64,000 nt of DNA from the NCBI GenBank assembly GCA_023954815.1, contig JAGSHB010000013.1:1-64000 (forward strand), read 5' to 3'. Shown here in pieces: positions 48,436-58,404 of the stretch (position 1 is its first letter; each line of letters opens with the position of its first letter). Source of the DNA: Myxococcales bacterium. GTDB lineage: Bacteria; Myxococcota_A; UBA9042. The notes below the pieces were generated by a model. It made no database searches. It was not told the origin of the DNA and worked only from the letters and a program-made list of their open reading frames with translations. Position numbers and translations under genes: made by a program.

Positions 48436-49763
48436 TTCGCCGCATATTCACTTTGCTCGCCATCACGAGCCTCTGGGCGAGTGCGGCCTGGGCTGCGCCT
48501 GCCAACATCGAAAACAACGGAGCCCCCCATCACGTCGTCGATCTGGTGTTTATCGCCGAGGGCTACACGGTGGACGAACAAGACACGTTCCTCGCGGACG
48601 CGACTCAGATTTATGATGGACTGATGAAGAGCGCGCCCTACAACGCGCTACGCCCGCTGTTCTCCGCTCACGCGATCGCCGTGGTGTCGGCCGAGTCAGG
48701 AAGCGATCACCCGGCGACGCAAGTCGAACGGGATACAGCTTTCGACAGCACTTTCGATAGCAACGGCATCTCCCGCCTGATCACAGCGAACACTGGCGAA
48801 ATCATGGCTCGCGCAAATGCACAGATGCCGAGCTATGACATCGCCATCCTTGTCGTGAACGATGCTCAGTATGGAGGGTCGGGTGGAGCGATTCCGATGG
48901 TGAGTCTCCACCCCAAAGCAGTGGCCATCTTGCGCCACGAACTGGCTCACAACCTCGCGGACTTGGCCGACGAGTATGAGGCGCCATACCCCGGCTATCC
49001 TCCCGGAGATTCCGAGCCAAACGTGACCAAACAGCTCGATCCAGTGCCCTGGAAAAGTTGGGTTGCCTCCGACACACCCGTTCCTACGGCGATGGCGGCT
49101 GCGACGGGCCCCTATTCCCCCATCGGTGCCTATGAAGGTGCGAGATACCAGAGCAAGGGCATCTACCGGCCGGCGCCGAGTTGCCTGATGCGCACGCTCT
49201 CGGCCGAGTTCTGTCCAATCTGCGCGGAAGCCATGATCCTCAGCGTCTCTGGGGACAGCGCAACAATCCGAGGGCACCAGCCGGCGGGTAGCCAAATCGC
49301 GTGCGTGGCAGGGCTGTGTCCGATGATGTCCCTGACCGTAACGACTCAGGAGTCGGTTGAAGTGACCTGGCTCCTCGATGGAAACGCAGTCGCCAAAGGG
49401 CTCGAATGGACGCCGCCGTCTACGCTCGTCGGCGCTCATGTGGTTGTAGCTCGCTCGTTCGACACAAGCCCGCTCGTCAGGGATGACCCCGCTAGCCAAT
49501 TGTTCGAGTCGCGGCAGTGGCAACTCACGATCACGGGCGCCCCACCCCCAGTCGATGCCGCTCCCGCCGACCTGTTCGTCCCGCCGATCGATACGCAGCC
49601 GGACGCGCAGGAGCCTACGCAGCCGGACGCGCAGGAGCCTACGCCGCCGCGACGCGCAAGCGCTGCAGGCGGCTGCGGGGCATCACCGTGGCAATCTACG
49701 CCGTTCGGATTGCTGCCGCTCTGTCTGGCGGCCATTGTGGCGCGGCGTAGGAGGGTCTTGTGA
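48432..49763 (+). CDS. Secreted M64-type metallopeptidase with MYXO-CTERM-like C-terminal sorting tail
   Basis: Signal peptide; DLVFIAEGYTVDEQDTF; ILRHELAHNLADLADEYE; C-terminal GGCGASPWQSTPFGLLPLCLAAIVARRRRVL. Confidence 0.83.
   Translation: MIRRIFTLLAITSLWASAAWAAPANIENNGAPHHVVDLVFIAEGYTVDEQDTFLADATQIYDGLMKSAPYNALRPLFSAHAIAVVSAESGSDHPATQVERDTAFDSTFDSNGISRLITANTGEIMARANAQMPSYDIAILVVNDAQYGGSGGAIPMVSLHPKAVAILRHELAHNLADLADEYEAPYPGYPPGDSEPNVTKQLDPVPWKSWVASDTPVPTAMAAATGPYSPIGAYEGARYQSKGIYRPAPSCLMRTLSAEFCPICAEAMILSVSGDSATIRGHQPAGSQIACVAGLCPMMSLTVTTQESVEVTWLLDGNAVAKGLEWTPPSTLVGAHVVVARSFDTSPLVRDDPASQLFESRQWQLTITGAPPPVDAAPADLFVPPIDTQPDAQEPTQPDAQEPTPPRRASAAGGCGASPWQSTPFGLLPLCLAAIVARRRRVL
49593..49640 (+). 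repeat. Exact 24-bp tandem duplication ACGCAGCCGGACGCGCAGGAGCCT x2
   Basis: Read directly; encodes QPDAQEPT twice. Confidence 0.95.
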
Positions 49764-50563
49764 AGCTAGCGATTGCTGGATGCGGAAAGATGACGGGGGC
49801 CATGTTGCACCGCTGGTTGAAGGCGGGCGTTGTTCGGCCCGAAGACGTGCGCGCAATCACGCGCAGTCAGTCGTCGGCTGATCGCGTCCGCGCTGAGTTC
49901 GGAGTGGTAGCCACCACGGAGGGCGCCGAAGCCATCGCTTGGGCTGACGTCGTGCTGCTCGGAATCAAGCCGCAGCAGGTGCACACGGTGCTGCCCACCT
50001 GGCGGCCCCACGCCCACCCAGGGCAAGTATGGATGTCGGTGCTCGCCGGGACGCGGGTCGCCCGAATACAGCAGCTTCTTGGAGATGAAGTGGCCGTTGT
50101 GCGCCTGATGCCCAACACGCCGGTACGTGTTGGAAACGGCGCTACGGCTGTCGTCTGGCCCGATACGCTGTCGCCAGCGCGACAAGACGATCTGCATGAG
50201 CTGCTAGCGGCGTTGGGCGAGGTTGTCGCCCTACAGGAAGATCGCATCGACGCCTTCACGGCCATCGCCGGCTCGGGCCCGGCGTACGTTTTTCTGTTTC
50301 TAGAGTCCCTCGCACAGGCTGCCAAAGCTCTGGGATTCGAAGATGAACAGGCCGAGCGCCTAGCGCTGGGAGTCGTCCGCGGCGCCAGTGAACTCGCGAC
50401 GATTGACGGCCGTGACGCCAGTACGCTGCGCGCGGAAGTCACCAGCCCCGGCGGCATGACCCATGCGGCGATTTCGGTGTTTCAAGCGGCCGGATGGCCT
50501 GAAATCACGACTGACGCAGTTGAGGCTGCGCTGGCACATGCGGCGGTTTTGGCTGACGCGTAG
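49760..50563 (+). CDS. proC: Pyrroline-5-carboxylate reductase
   Basis: KLAIAGCGKMTGAMLHRWL, VVRLMPNTPVRVGNGATAV, AIAGSGPAYVFLFLESLAQA, VTSPGGMTHAAI; GTG start overlapping upstream stop. Confidence 0.9.
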   Translation: MKLAIAGCGKMTGAMLHRWLKAGVVRPEDVRAITRSQSSADRVRAEFGVVATTEGAEAIAWADVVLLGIKPQQVHTVLPTWRPHAHPGQVWMSVLAGTRVARIQQLLGDEVAVVRLMPNTPVRVGNGATAVVWPDTLSPARQDDLHELLAALGEVVALQEDRIDAFTAIAGSGPAYVFLFLESLAQAAKALGFEDEQAERLALGVVRGASELATIDGRDASTLRAEVTSPGGMTHAAISVFQAAGWPEITTDAVEAALAHAAVLADA

Positions 50564-50618
50564 CCCCCCGCGCCGCTCTACGTTCGGGGGCGCTCGAAGC
50601 CCATAAAAACAAAGAGAA

Positions 50619-50665
50619 CTAGCAGTATGCTGCGATCGTCATGCAATGACGCTGCGTGCTGCTAG
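50619..50665 (-). terminator. Large imperfect hairpin between convergent proC and 50662 ORF
   Basis: CTAGCAG…CTGCTAG outer arms with internal GTCAT-GCA-ATGAC; T-rich tract (CTCTTTGTTTTT) follows on minus strand. Confidence 0.6.
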
Positions 50666-51801
50666 CTCAGCATGCCCATGAATCGCAGGAGTGACTCCGA
50701 TACGCTCCGCAGTAGGGCCTCTGCGCTGGCGTCACCCATGTCCTGCGCGGCTTCGATGGCTTCATTGAGGGCATCGAGCGCCTCAGGAGCGCGATCCGCC
50801 ACCAAGTAGAGCGCCACCAACGCGCACACACTCACCAAGAAGGCGTGGCGATCGTGGAGATCCAGAGACTGCACGACACTCTCGGCGATGCTGCGGATGA
50901 CACCGGCGAATTCCGACTCCGTGGCGATGTCGATGGGCAGCCCGAGCCATGGGTTCATCTGAGCGTGAGCGAGGGTCGCGCTCTCCATGGCAGCGAGCGC
51001 TGATCCACCGTGGGAAATCGCTGTTTCAAAGGACCCGGTGCGAACCGCATACGCTGCGATGACGGTCTGAATATTCGCGAGTTCTGCCCACGCTTCGAGT
51101 TCGTGGGCGATGCGAGCCGCCTCTATGAGGCATCGAATCGCTGGTGCACGCTGGCCAGTCCGAAGGTTGACCTGGGCGAGCGTCAACTGAGAGGTGCAAG
51201 CGTACCAATGGAGACGCTCATCACGGACGAGACCGGCCCTACCGAGACCGGCTAGCGCCTGCCGTACCTCATCCCAAGCGTGAAACTGCGCGTGGTAGGC
51301 CGCTTCAGCCACGCAGATGTCCGCCCGAAGCGCTGGAGAGCGTTGCTCGAATGGCAGGCGCAACAGGATCGCATTCAAAGTGGCGCGCTCAGCTCGAGCG
51401 TCGTCCAAGTTGCCTGTGCCCAGGTTTCCGGTGCAGAGCCATGGCAAGCGGCGCGCACGAAGCAAACAGCATAGCGCGAGGTCGTCTAGTTCCTCTGCCT
51501 GGGCCAGGGCTTGCTCAGTCGCCGTCAACGCGGGAGTGATCTCGTGGGCGGCAAAGGCCGTACGGGCAATCTCAGCCAACAATCGAACATCTAGACCGTT
51601 GGGGACCACGTCCAGCAGGCTCAATGAGCTGCGTGCTGCGGCCAACCACTGCGAACGCTCGGCAACCCTGGAGCTGAAAGGAGGGATCCCTTCGACCACA
51701 TTGAGCATGGCCTCCGCTGCGCGAGCCGGATCGGCATCGCACACTGCGGCGCGCTGCGCTCCACCCAGCGTTGCAAGCATGGTTTCGGGGATGACGGGCA
51801 T
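50662..51801 (-). CDS. TPR-like helical-repeat hypothetical protein
   Basis: Long ORF with tandem helix pairs; start MPVIPETML preferred. Confidence 0.6.
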   Translation of the reverse strand: MPVIPETMLATLGGAQRAAVCDADPARAAEAMLNVVEGIPPFSSRVAERSQWLAAARSSLSLLDVVPNGLDVRLLAEIARTAFAAHEITPALTATEQALAQAEELDDLALCCLLRARRLPWLCTGNLGTGNLDDARAERATLNAILLRLPFEQRSPALRADICVAEAAYHAQFHAWDEVRQALAGLGRAGLVRDERLHWYACTSQLTLAQVNLRTGQRAPAIRCLIEAARIAHELEAWAELANIQTVIAAYAVRTGSFETAISHGGSALAAMESATLAHAQMNPWLGLPIDIATESEFAGVIRSIAESVVQSLDLHDRHAFLVSVCALVALYLVADRAPEALDALNEAIEAAQDMGDASAEALLRSVSESLLRFMGMLS

Positions 51802-52097
51802 CTCTCTCCGACTAGGGCTACCTGAAGGGCGCAATGTAACGCATCGACAGGTCTGATCCAATCTATCGCACTGAAGTCACCACCGCATCTGCAACACGCG
51901 TCGTCGCTCCCGCCCGCTCCGTCCATCGAAAGCAGGGGCGAGTTCGAGACATTTAGAGCCGGTCAGCGCGGGCCCACAGGCTGATTATTCAGGGTTATTG
52001 TGTAAAACAAGCGCTTGGGATTCGCATTCACGACGTCGGTCGCGGTGACAGTCACCATCGCCGCACATCAGAAGCTGCTGGCCATCCTTTCATTTTC

Positions 52098-52751
52098 TCA
52101 CGGGCCGAATTGACGGTAGCCAACGATGCGGTGCGCCGGTCGATGCGGCACAGCCATGAACGCGGAGCTAGCCCACTCGCCCGGTTGAGCATCATTGGGA
52201 CCCAGCGCACGATTCGCTGCGTCGTGCACAGCAACCACGCCACCGGGGGCCAGCAAGTTGCGGCCATGTGCCAACCAAGTCTCCGGATCAAAAGTCGCAC
52301 GGGAAGTGGCCAGATCGAACCGTGTTGGCGGGCGCCAAGCGGGCACTGTGTCGCGAATGACCGTAACCCGCTTGCCGACACCCATGGCGTCGGCGACCAA
52401 CTCGATAAAGTCCGACCGTTTTCTACGAGGCTCAATCACGGTGACCTGAGCTTGTTCAGCCCAGAGGGCTAGTGTGAGCGCCTCCAACCCGGCGCCAGCA
52501 CCGACATCGACAATCGAGCGCGGCTGCAGCCCCAACCGCTCGCACACAGCGGCTACGACGAGGGTCTCGACGATGTGCTCCGAGACGACTACCCGCGGCG
52601 TGTGGTTACCCACGAGATTGGTCCGAGCCGAAAATCGTGCAAGCCAGGTCATCATGTGGCCCAGTGGAGCGCGCCATGAATCGCGCCACGGCAGACGCGC
52701 AGCCAATGCCGTGTTCTTCAGCTCGTCGATTGCGTCCTGCTCCTCACTCAC
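52098..52751 (-). CDS. rsmG: RsmG-like 16S rRNA (guanine-N7) methyltransferase
   Basis: RTNLVGNHTPRVVVSEHIVETL, SIVDVGAGAGLEALTLAL, VTVIEPRRKRSDFI, ATSRATFDPETWL. Confidence 0.75.
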   Translation of the reverse strand: MSEEQDAIDELKNTALAARLPWRDSWRAPLGHMMTWLARFSARTNLVGNHTPRVVVSEHIVETLVVAAVCERLGLQPRSIVDVGAGAGLEALTLALWAEQAQVTVIEPRRKRSDFIELVADAMGVGKRVTVIRDTVPAWRPPTRFDLATSRATFDPETWLAHGRNLLAPGGVVAVHDAANRALGPNDAQPGEWASSAFMAVPHRPAHRIVGYRQFGP

Positions 52752-52829
52752 CTGCGCGCTCCCCTGTTCGATGCCCTTGGTCTACCGTCCGACGCCCGAG
52801 GCCTGCAATCACACAAGACCACACTCTAC

Positions 52830-54827
52830 CTACTTGTCGGCGGGCACGGGGGGAGCGGCGGACGCCCCGTCTCCTTCCTGCGTGGCCATCTCGGCCTCGG
52901 CACCTGCGATGGCCTCATCGATAGCCTTCGACAAGGCAGCCTTCGCGCCCGCATCGGTCACCTTCGCGGCGAGCGTATCACGCAGTGCATGGGCCTCAGC
53001 CTTGCGATCTGATGCCGTCAGTAACATGGCCAACATGACCGCAATTTGCTGCCCTTTCTCAACACCTGGATCGGAGGCCTGCAGCCCCGCTCGCAGCGCA
53101 CGTTCGGCGCCATTTGCATCACCGGTCTCAATCAGGACGCCGGCGACATCGAGCCACTGCAGGGTGCCGGCCTTGATCGCAGCCGTCCACGTCGCAGCCT
53201 GCTTCGCTTTGTCATTGGCCATCCCGTAGGCGACGATGGCAAGCAGCTGGATCTCTTTGCTCGTCGGGTGACTTTTCAGCAGCGGCGCCAGCACGGCCAC
53301 CGCCTTCGGGGCCTGACCAGACTGCAAGAACAACTGCGCCTGCATGCCACTCATCCGCACGCCGTCTGCGCCCGTTTTGTGGGGTTCCAGCGCAGCGATG
53401 GCCTCCTTGAGCTTCCCTGCCTGTCGCAGGAGGTCGGCGTGCAAGAGCCCGAGCTGCGCACTTTGCGGAAACCGCTTGGCGCCCGACGCCGCCCGTGCGA
53501 GGGCCTTGTCCGTCTGTTTAGACACGGCCAACGCTTTGACGATGGCTTGCACAAATCGCTCGTCATCATCCTGACCGAGATCTTCCAGCATTTTCGCGGC
53601 TTCAGCGGACCGCTCAGTCATCCCCAAGAGCTCAGCCAACACCAGCGCGGCTTGCGTATCGCCGTGCTTGGCCACCGCGTCGGTCAGCAGCTTCTCCGCC
53701 CCCTTGTTGTCGCCGTTCATCAGCGCGATCTGAGCGAGGCCAGAACGGGCACCAGGCACATCCGCGCTCAACTTCAGGGCCAGCTCGAATCCAGCTTTCG
53801 CTTTGTCGATCAGCTTCTTCTTGCCCTTGTCTGGCGCTGTCTGAGCCCGCCCAGCATCGAGCAGCGCGAGGCTCACATGAGCTTCGGCGAGCTTTGGACT
53901 GGTCTTCAGAACTGTCTGCACGTGCTGATATGCCTTGAAAGGCTTGTCCATGGCGGCGACGACGTCGGCGAGAAAGAGCCGAGCGAACGGGTCTTCCTGT
54001 CGGGCCAAGGCGGCGTCACAGGTGTCGAACCCACGGTCGAGTAGCCCCTGATCGAGCTGCACCACCCCACGGGCGAACTGCGGAGCCGCTCCCTCGGGCA
54101 TCAACTTCCCGGCCAGCGCGATGTCCGCGTGGGCCTCCTTGTATTGCGACTGCCCGCGATGGACCTGCGCACGGATCAACAGCCACCACGCGACCATGTG
54201 TGCGTCACTCAGCGGCTGGGGTTGAGAAATCTCTTGTCCCAACGGGGAGACGACACTGCCATCCGCGGCGATCACTCCGATCTCCACGTGGCTCAGCAGC
54301 AGCGGCGTCTGATAGCCGGCGGTGTCGAGAACAAAGGCGCAGGGTTTCTCTGCTTTTCCGTCCTTGCCAGACGTCGTAGTCTTCCTGCCCGTCGCGCCAC
54401 TAGCCGCAGCCTCGCACAGCACCCGCGCGAGCCAAGCGGCCTCAATCGCATGTGCGGGCCCCGCCTTCCCCGCGTCAAGTTCAGCAAAAAGGGCTGCGGC
54501 GTCGCGCACCGCATGACGCCTGGCCTTCCGCAAGGACGCTGGCCGCAATTTGCCGGCCTCTCGCCACTGGGAAAATTGGGTCGCAAGTGGAAGTGCTGAA
54601 GCTGATTTGGTGAGTTTCGGACTGGTTTCATCGGGCTTTCGCGCACGTTCGCCTTTGAATCCGGCCGTCTTGTACACCGATTGCCAGGTGGTGACAGCTG
54701 GCGGCGGCGGCGCTTTTTCGGGTGCGTCGCTACGCGCAACGAACCAACCGACCGCACCGACAATGACGAGGACTGCGGCGATTAAACCGATTCGACCGGA
54801 CATCTGGTTGTTGGTCTGCTCTGTCAT
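52830..54827 (-). CDS. Membrane-anchored TPR protein
   Basis: N-terminal TM (IGLIAAVLVIVGAVGWFVAR) followed by many TPR-like helical pairs. Confidence 0.75.
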   Translation of the reverse strand: MTEQTNNQMSGRIGLIAAVLVIVGAVGWFVARSDAPEKAPPPPAVTTWQSVYKTAGFKGERARKPDETSPKLTKSASALPLATQFSQWREAGKLRPASLRKARRHAVRDAAALFAELDAGKAGPAHAIEAAWLARVLCEAAASGATGRKTTTSGKDGKAEKPCAFVLDTAGYQTPLLLSHVEIGVIAADGSVVSPLGQEISQPQPLSDAHMVAWWLLIRAQVHRGQSQYKEAHADIALAGKLMPEGAAPQFARGVVQLDQGLLDRGFDTCDAALARQEDPFARLFLADVVAAMDKPFKAYQHVQTVLKTSPKLAEAHVSLALLDAGRAQTAPDKGKKKLIDKAKAGFELALKLSADVPGARSGLAQIALMNGDNKGAEKLLTDAVAKHGDTQAALVLAELLGMTERSAEAAKMLEDLGQDDDERFVQAIVKALAVSKQTDKALARAASGAKRFPQSAQLGLLHADLLRQAGKLKEAIAALEPHKTGADGVRMSGMQAQLFLQSGQAPKAVAVLAPLLKSHPTSKEIQLLAIVAYGMANDKAKQAATWTAAIKAGTLQWLDVAGVLIETGDANGAERALRAGLQASDPGVEKGQQIAVMLAMLLTASDRKAEAHALRDTLAAKVTDAGAKAALSKAIDEAIAGAEAEMATQEGDGASAAPPVPADK

Positions 54828-54884
54828 GGAGGTCTCCAGCCGCGGGGGATGCGGGCGGGCATGGTGCCAAGAGACGAGTCGGGG

Positions 54885-55667
54885 TCAAGCGCCCTCGGCG
54901 TCCAGCCACGTAGCGAGGCCCCCCGGATCATCCGTCACGATGCCATCGGCACCGATTGCCACAGCCAGAGACCAATGCGCCGGCTCATTGAGGGTCCACA
55001 CATTCACAGCCAACCCAGACCGATGCCAATGGCGCACGCGTTCGGGCGTCAGCAACAACCCATGGGGATGAATCGCCTGGAGATGACCACCAACGTCCGC
55101 CGCAAGTGTGCTGAGGGCGGTGGTCCCATCAGGGCCGATGTCAGCCGCTGACCACCAATCACACCGCGGGTCGTTGTCGATGAGCAGCGCTCGTGGCAAG
55201 TCAGGCCCCGCAGCGGTCATACCGGCGAGCGCAGCGCGGTCGAAGCTGGAGATCAACCAGGGGCGCTCCGGAGACTGCCCCAGCTGACGCAAGACCGCAT
55301 CCGCCAACCGCTGACCGTTGCCATCGACCACTTTGATTTCCAGATTGGCGACGCCGTCGTGCTCAGCCAACAGCTCTTGGACTTGGTCGAAGTGGGGAAT
55401 TTTCCCGGTGCGCCCTTGCTTGTCGGTGACAGTCAACTGCCGCAAGTCCCGAAAGTTCCAGGACGCAATCGTCCCACGCGCACCCGTGAGCGCTTGGAGG
55501 TCGTCGTCGTGAAAAAGCACTAGCTCGCCGTCACGGGTCAGCTGCACATCAAACTCGACGCCATCGGCACCTTCGGCAAAGCCGATGCGCAGCGCTTCGA
55601 GAGTATTTTCGACCGCCAGCAGACGCGCGCCGCGATGGGCGATGACCTTCGGGGCGCTAGAGGGCAT
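54885..55667 (-). CDS. Glycerophosphodiester phosphodiesterase
   Basis: VIAHRGARLLAVENTLEALRIGFAEGADGVEFDVQLTRDGELVLFHDDDL; VNVWTLNEP; GADGIVTDDP. Confidence 0.92.
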   Translation of the reverse strand: MPSSAPKVIAHRGARLLAVENTLEALRIGFAEGADGVEFDVQLTRDGELVLFHDDDLQALTGARGTIASWNFRDLRQLTVTDKQGRTGKIPHFDQVQELLAEHDGVANLEIKVVDGNGQRLADAVLRQLGQSPERPWLISSFDRAALAGMTAAGPDLPRALLIDNDPRCDWWSAADIGPDGTTALSTLAADVGGHLQAIHPHGLLLTPERVRHWHRSGLAVNVWTLNEPAHWSLAVAIGADGIVTDDPGGLATWLDAEGA

Positions 55668-58077
55668 CGTCGAACGCCAACAGATCCGTCTGCGTCAGCA
55701 AGAGCATCACGTGCAACAAGGCCAGACGTTGTTGACGGTTGCGACAGCGTTCTTCGATGGCCTCGCGGAGATTCTTGGACGCCATCAAAATGCCGAGGGA
55801 CTTGGCTTCGCGCGCCTGCAGACGCAGCCCTTCTACCGTGATCTTCGAGCCGTGTTCACGATGATAGCCGCGGTCCCAGAAGGGTTGGAAATGGGGCTCC
55901 AAACTGGCGAGCGAAACGCGGCTGCGCACGCCCTCCACCATGGCGCTGACTGGATCAAGATCCAACGGCACAATGTTCGACGGCGGTTTTTCGCCACCAA
56001 AAAAGGCCCACGTGCCCGACTCCCATCCAAAGGCATCCACGAACTTGGCGCGAAATTGCTTCTCCAGGACTTGATAGAGCTCGAAAGGCTTGATGAAGTT
56101 CATCGCAACCAGCACATCGCCCAGACGCCCCTGCCCCTGATGACTTGCCTCGACAGCGGCTTCGACATCGCGCTCGCTGATGATCCCCTGCTTGACCAAA
56201 AACGGCCCCAGCATCTCGGCCATCTGATTGCTGGCGATATGAACCGGGCGGCCCTTGCGGAAGTAGATGCTCTTCACCGCGCTGTCCTGCGTCAGCTCCA
56301 AACAGCCTGTCGCGCGGTCAGCGAAGAGGCGGTAGACCAGCCGTGGAAAGCTCACGCGGGTGAACGTGCCGTCCTGTTCGGGTGCACCACGTGTGCCTGT
56401 GGTCTCCTGAACGACCCGGTACAGCTTGCTGAACTCCGCGATATCACGGAAGGGCTCATCTTCGACGGAGACCTCAGAACCGACGCCAGCGCTACGGCCA
56501 CGGACCATGCCTTCCAGGGCACCGCGGGACATGGGCCCGAGCACGTGGCCATCGCCTGTACGAACGCGGTAGCCACGCTCGGAGATACCGCGATTTGCAG
56601 CCGGCCCGACGCCAGTTGCACGCCGCGGAGTCGGAATTGCGCGGTTTGACGGCGAATACGGCTTGCCTGGCTTCGGGTTATCGTCCGGTGCGAATGCGCT
56701 AGCGGACGTCACCTGCTCGACTTTCCCCGATGCGCCGCGCCGTGCGATGAGCAGATCGGACTGCCGCCTCTTTGCGACCTCAATCGTATGACTCGACGGT
56801 TGATGCACGGCGATGAGGTCGTCGACCACCGCCGGATTATCCGGGGTCGTAGCCGAAAAGACGCCCTGCCGTTCCTCACGCGTTGCAACAGCCACACGGG
56901 GAGACGAGCGCCGCCCCCGCAAGCTCCCTGGTTCAATCGCGGTCTCGACTGTGATGTCTCCGACCGCGAGACCACTCGACGGACGGGACACCGGCGGCTT
57001 GGTCTTGGCGCTCTGATTGCGCTCGAGTTGCTCCGCGCGCCGCCGCTTGATCTCTTCCTGTTGACGGCGGATCTGGTCGGGCGAAAATGTCAGCGAATTC
57101 TGCGACTTCGTCGCGGGTGGCTTCGGTTTTGACTCCGTCGCTGGCGCTTCGTCAGAAAACGCGTCCTTCAGGAAAGCGCTCAGGGTGCGGTTGGTAACTT
57201 GGGTCTTCTGCTGAAATAGCAGGTTGACGATGTCGTCGTGAAAATCCAGGGCCGAGGCGTACCGATCGTCGGGATCACGCGCGAGCGCCTTCCGCAAAAT
57301 GGCCCGAACGGGCTCCTCGATGTAGCTGTGCTTACGGAATTTGTGCTCGATGCGCGCGTCCCGAATGTTGACCAGCGTCTCCAGGTCCGTCCGACCAAGA
57401 AACAGCCGCTTCAGGGTCACGCTCTCATAGAGGATGATGCCCAACGAGAAGATGTCACTACGGAAATCAAAGGGTTGCCCCGTCACCTGCTCGGGAGACA
57501 TGTAGCCGAGTTTGCCCTTGAGCACGCCCGCACGAGAACGATTGTCGGTACTGGCGCCGTCCATGGTCGCCCGCGCAACGCCAAAGTCCATGACCTTGAC
57601 CTCGCCATTGCCGCTGAGCAGGACGTTCGACGGCGACACATCGCGATGGATGATGTTGAGCATGCGGCCGCTGTTGTCGGTTGCGGCGTGGGCGTAGGCC
57701 AGCCCCTTCGCAACCTCGGCGGTGATGAACAGGCACAACTCGACCGGGATGTTGCGGCCGACTTGGGTGACGCGCGACAGCACCTTGAACAGATCCTGAC
57801 CCTGTACGTACTCCATCGCGATGTAGTACTGGCCGTTGATCTCGCCATTTTCGAAGGTCTGAACGATATTCGCGTGTTGCAAAACGGCACATAGGCGTGC
57901 TTCGTTCAGCAGCATCTCGACGAAGGTCTTGTTCTGGGCGAACTCGGGCAGAATCTTTTTGAGAACGAGGATCTTCTCAAATCCGCCGATGCCGGCGACG
58001 CGCGCCTTCCAGACTTCGGCCATACCGCCGACGCCAATCCGGTCGAGCAACTCAAAGCGGCCGAATTGGGTTCCCAC
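55657..58077 (-). CDS. Serine/threonine protein kinase with GYF_2-like and DUF4388 (PATAN-like) domains
   Basis: FELLDRIGVGGMAEVWKARV, NIIHRDVSPSNVLL, VMDFGVARA; RTGDGHVLGPMSRGALEGMV; ATGCLELTQDSAVKSIYFRKGRPVHIASN. Confidence 0.9.
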   Translation of the reverse strand: MGTQFGRFELLDRIGVGGMAEVWKARVAGIGGFEKILVLKKILPEFAQNKTFVEMLLNEARLCAVLQHANIVQTFENGEINGQYYIAMEYVQGQDLFKVLSRVTQVGRNIPVELCLFITAEVAKGLAYAHAATDNSGRMLNIIHRDVSPSNVLLSGNGEVKVMDFGVARATMDGASTDNRSRAGVLKGKLGYMSPEQVTGQPFDFRSDIFSLGIILYESVTLKRLFLGRTDLETLVNIRDARIEHKFRKHSYIEEPVRAILRKALARDPDDRYASALDFHDDIVNLLFQQKTQVTNRTLSAFLKDAFSDEAPATESKPKPPATKSQNSLTFSPDQIRRQQEEIKRRRAEQLERNQSAKTKPPVSRPSSGLAVGDITVETAIEPGSLRGRRSSPRVAVATREERQGVFSATTPDNPAVVDDLIAVHQPSSHTIEVAKRRQSDLLIARRGASGKVEQVTSASAFAPDDNPKPGKPYSPSNRAIPTPRRATGVGPAANRGISERGYRVRTGDGHVLGPMSRGALEGMVRGRSAGVGSEVSVEDEPFRDIAEFSKLYRVVQETTGTRGAPEQDGTFTRVSFPRLVYRLFADRATGCLELTQDSAVKSIYFRKGRPVHIASNQMAEMLGPFLVKQGIISERDVEAAVEASHQGQGRLGDVLVAMNFIKPFELYQVLEKQFRAKFVDAFGWESGTWAFFGGEKPPSNIVPLDLDPVSAMVEGVRSRVSLASLEPHFQPFWDRGYHREHGSKITVEGLRLQAREAKSLGILMASKNLREAIEERCRNRQQRLALLHVMLLLTQTDLLAFDDAL

Positions 58078-58092
58078 GTTCGTCTTCCTTCC

Positions 58093-58404
58093 TCAGCGTC
58101 CGCGCTTCAGTTCATCTAGAAATGCCGCGCCCGCCGAACAGGCCTGCTCATCCCCAGCCCGGGGGCTCGCAACCACCTGTTGCATCGACTCACACACGGC
58201 GCTCCCTGCACCAGCCCGAGCGCAGATACGCGCCTCCAACTCCGCACACGAATCGCTGCAGCCAGCCGTGGCACTGAGTACCAAACCAGCCACCGCAACG
58301 GCGAACCAACGACGAGGCGAGAGCCCCACGAAAGCCCGACTGAGCCGCCTGCCGCGAGCGGCCTGCGGATCGAAATGAAACCGACGACGTTGCGCCTGCA
58401 TCAC
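58093..58404 (-). CDS. Small Cys-containing predicted lipoprotein
   Basis: VAVAGLVLSATAGCSDSC lipobox; 4-nt overlap with upstream ribB-like gene. Confidence 0.55.
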   Translation of the reverse strand: MMQAQRRRFHFDPQAARGRRLSRAFVGLSPRRWFAVAVAGLVLSATAGCSDSCAELEARICARAGAGSAVCESMQQVVASPRAGDEQACSAGAAFLDELKRGR

